DNA of 19,166 bases. Source: Acanthaster planci (taxonomy: Eukaryota > Echinodermata > Asteroidea > Valvatida > Acanthasteridae). Positions 14,706 to 19,166 of the stretch are shown in pieces (position 1 is the stretch's first letter; every line of letters starts with the position of its first letter). The notes beneath the pieces are model-generated. The model made no database searches. It worked only from the letters and a program-made list of their open reading frames with translations, and was not told the origin of the DNA. A program made the position numbers and the translations under genes. Where the stretch lies: NCBI RefSeq assembly GCF_001949145.1, contig NW_019091426.1, forward strand, positions 487,349-506,514, in the 5' to 3' direction.

Positions 14706-15443
14706 CTAATGGGGTTGAAAGAAAAAAAAAACGTTGGCAAAGTGATTTTCAGCTCTAGTTGAAAACAGCATGGAAACTATAGACCATTGGAAAGAATTCA
14801 TACGAATGCCGCTTGACACCCTGTGCACAAGCCCTATGAGACTGGTTTGTAAAATTCTAAGTGAACATACATGCGTCATTATTTTCACTGCTAAATTTGA
14901 CATTTTAGGACATTTTGTTATTTCAGGATGGCTAGCTCTCTGCAGGGAAAAATCAGTGGTTTCTGTGGGGATTCTTTCCGAAATGTATCTAAAATTAGGT
15001 TAAATAGTACCAGAGTAGCATTCTTTGAGGTCTCTTCTGATGTCCCCTCAGCACCTTTTGAAGGGTTACCTGCAGGTTATTGGACAAAAAAGAAAGAGTT
15101 TTCCTGCTTGGTTGTTTTGCAACATGACATAATGTCACATGGACATAACGTACCAACTTTTAAGTTGTTTACTGTTGTTTACTAAGCTGTTTACTGGTGG
15201 TGGAAGAGACATACACCTGAGACAAAAGAAGTCATGTCGACGACAAAGTATTCAGTGGCCCCTAACCTTCAGACAGTTTTTTTTAAGGAAGGACTTTTTC
15301 AACTCGTGTCATGTTGTGTGTAGCATGTGTAGTGCACACATCGGTGCAACAAATGTTGTTTGCTATTTCTACTGATTGCTTACGCTTTGATATGTTGTCA
15401 CTGACAATGTCATTTTTGCCCTGATGTTATGAGCCACAGACGC
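14706..15443. other. Region upstream of the first recognised RNMT exon
   Basis: About 740 bp in which the RNMT N-terminal exon or promoter would be expected. No stretch resembles the Lys/Arg-rich N-terminus of vertebrate RNMT, and no CpG-rich promoter is apparent. ORFs of 65-85 codons exist on the plus strand but match nothing I know. The missing exon may lie beyond the repeats on the right, outside the window. Confidence 0.5.
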
Positions 15444-15451
15444 GCCAGGCC

Positions 15452-15661
15452 CAGTGGCGTTGCCAGGGGGGACCAGGGGGGGGGCACGAGGCCCCACAAA
15501 TTCCCAGCACCCCCCCCCAAAAAAAACGGATGAATGGATATTGAACAAGGCTAACAAAAACTTACTCCCAAAAGCCACACCACTGAAAGCTGGTGCCCCC
15601 CATAAGATGCTGGTGCCCCTCTTTGTGGCCCCCCACTAGTAAAATCCTAGCAACGCCTGTG
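15452..15661 (+). mobile_element. hAT-type MITE, copy 2, with 8-bp target duplication
   Basis: The left end CAGTGGCGTTGCCAGG and the right end (CACAGGCGTTGCTAGG read inward on the minus strand) match at 13 of 16 positions. Flanks are GCCAGGCC (15444-15451) and GCCAGGCT (15662-15669), an 8-bp duplication with one change. The interior has long C runs, and GGATGAATGGATATTGAACA is shared with copy 1 at 8701-8889 in inverted orientation. It is 210 bp and non-coding. Confidence 0.88.
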
Positions 15662-15734
15662 GCCAGGCTCACCATCATGCTATACAAAATTACAACAGTC
15701 GGCCCTCGGCCATGGTGGGATAAAAACTTGTGTT

Positions 15735-16214
15735 TTGCCAACATCAGCCCCTACGTTCTTAGGCAACCTGAACTACATGTATTGTGATCTCGCAACCGCT
15801 CCTGCACTCAGTGAAAAGCATGACAAAAGAAACATGCTCCAGGGGTATGACATTCTTTCTCCAAGTTGCACACTCATCAGTACGCACTTAAACCTTTGGG
15901 TGAAAAATAATTCCACGTCATCCCCCCGTAAGCCGTCTATGATGTTACAAGCAGGTGTAATGTTATCCTTGTCTGGCGATGTTCATCATAACCCTGGACC
16001 CCGCTCCTAGTACCCACGTGGTATCAGCAACAAAGCTGTCAAATATGGCCAGGATGGCATATGTAATGATCACTGTAACATATGGATGCACTGCGAGTGT
16101 ATCCCCATGAGTGAGGACATGTATTGGAGTTTTGCTGATCACTCCAATTTATCATGGACATGCCTCTCCTGCCGCATCCCCAATTTCATTTCCAGTTTAT
16201 TTTGGCAATCTAGT
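15735..16214 (+). pseudogene. CR1-like LINE relic, 5' part: 2A-like motif and decayed PHD-type finger
   Basis: The open frame 15735-16010 ends in LSLSGDVHHNPGPRS; GDVHHNPGP (15975-16001) resembles the 2A ribosome-skipping consensus DxExNPGP, with His in the Glu place. After the stop at 16008, the same frame continues with a PHD-like finger: ICNDHCNIWMHCEC and SWTCLSCRIPNF keep Cys/His pairs, but the first Cys pair has been lost (YPRGIS). 2A-like motifs followed by PHD fingers are known at the N-terminus of CR1-clade LINE proteins in marine invertebrates. The true left end of the LINE is unclear, and the in-frame stop shows it is dead. The frame is cut by the MITE at 16219. Confidence 0.75.
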
Positions 16215-16218
16215 TCAT

Positions 16219-16466
16219 GGGTAATTCCAGAAATTTGGGGTCCATTTTTTTTCGTGTCCCTGCCACATCTGACACATGATTTTGTAAGTTCAGAACACAT
16301 TTTCTAATTTCAAAGAGTGATGAATTAATGCAAATTACCTGCCAAACAAATAGTTATAGTTGGAAATCATTTTCCGGTGATATTTCCATGTCAAATAACA
16401 AAAAGTCAGATGTAACAGGGACACAAAAATGTCACACTTTTGGACCCCTAATTTCTGGAATTACCC
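16219..16466. mobile_element. Inverted-repeat MITE inserted in the LINE relic
   Basis: Ends are GGGTAATTCCAGAAAT and its inverse ATTTCTGGAATTACCC; the next bases also pair (GGGGTCC), so the terminal repeat is about 25 bp with one mismatch. A second paired block (GTGTCCCTG then ACATCTGAC) lies further in. TCAT is found directly outside each end (16215-16218, 16467-16470), a likely 4-bp target duplication. The LINE-derived sequence continues on the right side, so insertion came after the LINE. No transposase is present; superfamily unassigned. Confidence 0.83.
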
Positions 16467-16796
16467 TCATCCAGTTTCTTTGATGAAAACTTATTTTCCA
16501 TCTTGAGTGACTGTAATGCACCTGACGACACCATCCTAAGCCTGTCAAATACAAGTCTTGCTCAGTCTTCAGGAAAATTGGTACGCTGATGGCATTAATG
16601 CCCTCATGTTTGGCATCAGTGCCCTTTACTTCAGCCAGTCCACCAATGCCAAATGGCAGTGCCCTAAAAAAAAATGAAATTTGAGGCCTGTTGTCTGGTG
16701 ATAAGTTATCAGGAACAAATCATCATAAATACCTTGGTGTTACCCTTTTATCTGACATGAAATGGAATCAGCATATAGATATTGCCACAGCGAAAG
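16467..16796 (+). pseudogene. CR1-like LINE relic, middle part with large internal deletion
   Basis: 16471-16565 reads on from the finger region (SFFDENLFSILSDC, APDDTILSLSNTS). The endonuclease and most of the reverse transcriptase are absent: by about 16700 the sequence is already at the end of the RT region (HHKYLGVTLLSDMKWNQHID, then IATAK). The piece between, about 16570-16690, has TGCCCT and GGCAT words and an A9 run, does not look like LINE coding sequence, and may be a separate insertion. The LINE frame then stops abruptly at GCCACAGCGAAAG (16796). Confidence 0.65.
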
Positions 16797-17624
16797 GTAA
16801 ATAGGGACAAACATATGGCAGTAAAATTAAGTACAAAAGAAATAAAATGAAAACATTAGCATAAACACACACACACAAATAGGTCAAATATTTGTTACGT
16901 ACGACATACAAGACAGCATGAAAGCACTTTTACACGTGCACACAATTCATAGCGTGCGCACACACACAGACTGGTTCCTGTCCTGGCCCTACGTTCAGCA
17001 GGAGACTACGTATTGAACGGGAACCAACAACAACTTGGGACAAGGTTGCATCATGCTGCATTGACTAGTCTTCATTCCAGCATCGATTTCATTGTTTATT
17101 GAAAAAAATCTGTGTTGTATTATATCAGTGAATGAAGATTTGACTCGAGCAGAGGTAATTTTGCCTTTTGCAACTGCATGCATGCGTGGTAGCGAGATGC
17201 GCATTTTGTTATGGTCTTGACTGGTCTCTAGGAGGAGTCCAGAGACTATGGCATCCGAGACCGGCACTTTCGAGAAGGAGACCGGCCCTCCCAAGACCGA
17301 GACTTTGACAGGGCAAGACCAAGACCGCAAAAAAGGTCTAGAGGGAAGTAGAGACCAAGACCAGGTCTCAAGACCTACAACACTGTTATCTTGATTCAAA
17401 ATAGCACTGCAAAGCCTTCTGCAGCTGGAATGAACAACCCCCTAGTTCCGTTCTGAGTGATGCTCACTTAGAGCTTTTCAGAGTATTCATCCAGATCATG
17501 GCATGCATGGTGATGATGTATGGAGGTGAATCCAACGACCATCACCGCACCACGATCACCAATTCACCATGTCCCTTCATCAACCATGAGCCATCTTAGC
17601 ATGTTTAGCTTTTGACGGTACCTT
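16797..17624 (+). repeat. First copy of a duplicated 0.8-kb block (hAT right part plus LINE 3' end)
   Basis: This block is nearly the same as 18350-19166 in direct orientation, 1,553 bp further on, with small differences and indels. Bases 16797-17385 correspond to the inner and right part of the hAT element, ending TACAACACTG. Bases 17386-17624 are the LINE 3' end and downstream sequence. The hAT left end and the preceding LINE segment are missing here: GCGAAAG joins GTAAATAGGG directly, where copy 2 has CCAAAAG before the same word, so AAAG is shared at the break. The block ends immediately at the N. Confidence 0.9.
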
Positions 17625-17625
17625 N
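17625..17625. other. Single undetermined base (N), probable assembly join
   Basis: This is the only N in the window. To its left is GACGGTACCTT, nearly the same as the last bases of the window. To its right the LINE restarts at TTGCCACAGCGAAAG, already seen at 16782-16796. A join between two overlapping haplotype contigs would look like this. Confidence 0.7.
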
Positions 17626-18159
17626 TTGCCACAGCGAAAGCCAATATTGTCATTGGTTTCCTTCGTAGAAAACCTGAATAATGCTCCAGTCCATGTAAAA
17701 GCCCAGGCTTTCAAGAGTCTGGTTCAACCCCACCTCGCGTATTGTAGCTCTGTATGGGCTCCGCATACAAAGAAGAACATTGACAAGATCGAGGCTGTCC
17801 AGCGCAGGGCGGTGCGTACTATCACTCAAGATTATAGTAGGATCAGCTCTGTTTATACAGCAATGCTAAAAAAGCTCAAACATCCCCTCCTACAGCAGAG
17901 ACGACGGTACAGCAGCTTAGTCATGTTGCACAAAATCATTCATCACAGTGTTACTGTTGACCTGGACACAAGAGATTTCCTTGACTTGCAAGAACCTCCA
18001 TCAGCTCGCACACGAATGAACACTAGGTGCTGCAAGGCAAATCAACTTGTCATCCCACAGTCTGTGTCACAATCCCATCTTCATTCATTTTTTTCCTAAG
18101 ATGGCAAGAGATTGGAATAAGCAGCCAAAACACGTGACTTCTATTGAGAAGTTATCTAG
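17626..18159 (+). pseudogene. CR1-like LINE relic, reverse-transcriptase C-terminal part
   Basis: Continues from TTGCCACAGCGAAAG. The first few codons read as IVIGFLRRK in one frame, then a frameshift moves the sequence into the frame of the 157-codon ORF at 17626-18099. That ORF has the typical LINE tail: NNAPVHVKAQAFKSLVQPHL, AYCSSVWAPHTKKNIDKIEA, VQRRAVRTITQDYSRISSV and LLQQRRRYSSLVMLHKI. After the stop, another frame reads RDWNKQPKHVTSIEKLS up to the hAT insertion at 18160, so there are at least two frameshifts. The end of the protein resumes at 18932. The domain is non-functional as it stands. Confidence 0.85.
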
Positions 18160-18923
18160 CAGTGTTGTATCGGAGACCTTGATGTCCAGGACTAAGACCG
18201 AGACCAAGGCATACGAGACCTAGACCTTCTCCTTCAAAACCAAGACCAGGACTTCGAGACCGAGACTTTTGCAGGTCGAGACCGAGATTGAGACCACGAC
18301 ATCCGAGACCAAGACCAACCATAAACCAATGTTTAGTTTTTACCAAAAGGTAAATAGGGACAAACATATGGCAGTGCAATTAAGTACAAAAGAAATAAAA
18401 TGAAAACATTAGCTTAAACACACACACAGGTCAAATATTTGTTACGTACCACATACAAGACAGAATGAAAGCACTTTTACACGTGCACACAATTCATAGC
18501 GTGCGCACACACACAGACTGGTTCCTGTCCTGGCCCTATGTTCAGCAGGAGACTACGTATTGAACGGGAACCAACAACAACTTGGGACAAGGTTGCATCA
18601 TGCTGCATTGACTAGTCTTCATTCCAGCATCGATTTCATTGTTCATTGAAAAAAATCTGTGTTGTATTATATCAGTGAATGAAGATTTGACTCGAGCAGA
18701 GGTAATTTTGCCTTTTGCAACTGCATGCATGCGTGGTAGCTAGATGCGCATTTTGTTATGGTCTCGGCTGGTCTCTAGGAGGAGTCCAGAGACTATGGGT
18801 ATGGCATCCGAGACCAGCACTTTCGAGACGGAGACCGAGACTTTGACAGGGCAAGACCGAGACTGCAAAAAAGGTCTAGAGGGAAGTAGAGACCGAGACC
18901 AGGTCTCGAGACCTACAACACTG
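18160..18923 (+). mobile_element. hAT-like element, 764 bp, with perfect 8-bp target duplication
   Basis: Ends are CAGTGTTGTA and TACAACACTG, a perfect 10-bp inverted repeat. TTATCTAG flanks both sides (18152-18159 and 18924-18931), a perfect 8-bp duplication. Next to each end is a tract packed with GAGACC/GGTCTC words (18172-18320 and 18762-18912), likely subterminal repeats. The middle has a CA-rich stretch and a 62-codon minus-strand ORF I do not recognise, so it is non-autonomous. It interrupts the LINE reading frame between EKLS and FKIALQNHLQLE, so it is younger than the LINE. Confidence 0.9.
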
Positions 18924-18931
18924 TTATCTAG

Positions 18932-19166
18932 ATTCAAAATAGCACTGCAAAACCATCTACAGCTGGAATGAACAACCGCCTAGTTCCGTTCTGAGTGATG
19001 CTCATTTAGAGCTTTTCAGAGTATTCATCCAGATCATGGCATGCATGGTGATGAAGCATGGAGGTGAATCCATCCAACGACCATCACCGCACCACGATCA
19101 CCAATTCACCATGTCCCTTCATCAACCATGAGCCACCTTAGCATGTTTAGCTTTTGACGGTACTTT
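18932..19166 (+). pseudogene. CR1-like LINE relic, last codons and 3' flank (second copy)
   Basis: After the hAT element the LINE frame resumes (FKIALQNHLQLE) and ends at TGA 18969-18971. About 195 bp of probable LINE 3' UTR follow, with CATGGTGATGAAGCATGGAG and ACCATCACCGCACCACGATC. The same segment occurs at 17394-17624. The window ends within it, so the LINE 3' terminus and its target duplication are not visible. Confidence 0.75.

Noticed and set aside
16995-17399. Minus-strand ORF of 134 codons, with near-copies at 18542-18937
   Set aside because: It crosses the end of the hAT element into LINE sequence and is split by frameshifts in the second copy. No transposase motif seen.
16782-17640. 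15-bp direct repeat TTGCCACAGCGAAAG read as a target duplication of an 0.83-kb retroelement
   Set aside because: The bracketed sequence is itself made of hAT right part plus LINE 3' end and recurs downstream without this flank, so a haplotype join or duplication explains it better than a single insertion.

Overview
This is eukaryotic genomic DNA, most likely from an invertebrate animal. Two intron-split nuclear housekeeping genes lie head to tail on the minus strand. Introns and spacers are crowded with small DNA-transposon relics, and the right-hand 3.5 kb is a nested retrotransposon graveyard. A CR1-like LINE with a 2A-like motif and a PHD-type finger, plus piggyBac-like and hAT-like MITEs, would fit a marine deuterostome (amphioxus, hemichordate, echinoderm) or a mollusc. 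I cannot name the species from sequence alone.

Positions 18-8220 (minus) hold the 5' half of TOP1, DNA topoisomerase I. Nine exons with matching splice phases give 530 continuous codons, from the start ATG into the core domain. The gene runs off the left edge before the catalytic C-terminus. Its N-terminal domain is about twice the vertebrate length and very rich in Ser, Lys and Pro. A CpG-containing, TATA-less promoter with NRF-1, ETS, CCAAT and YY1 matches lies just upstream (8221-8340).

Positions 8341-10444 are the spacer between the genes; it holds a 189-bp hAT-type MITE. Positions 10445-14705 (minus) hold RNMT, mRNA cap guanine-N7 methyltransferase. Seven in-phase exons cover the whole catalytic domain (356 residues and stop). 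The N-terminal exon or exons were not found.

Positions 15452-19166 are repeats: a second copy of the same hAT MITE family, then a plus-strand CR1-like LINE relic (2A-like motif, decayed PHD finger, end of the reverse-transcriptase ORF). The LINE is interrupted by a 248-bp inverted-repeat MITE and a 764-bp hAT element with perfect 8-bp target duplications. About 0.8 kb of this block is present twice, and the first copy ends at the window's only N (17625). This looks like two haplotypes joined end to end, or a local duplication.

The two genes work at the RNA polymerase II transcription step, one relaxing supercoils and one completing the mRNA cap, but nothing here shows co-regulation. I found no new biological system. 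The points most worth a second look are the expanded TOP1 N-terminus, the variety of MITEs with readable insertion footprints, the 2A-like motif, and the duplicated block at the N.
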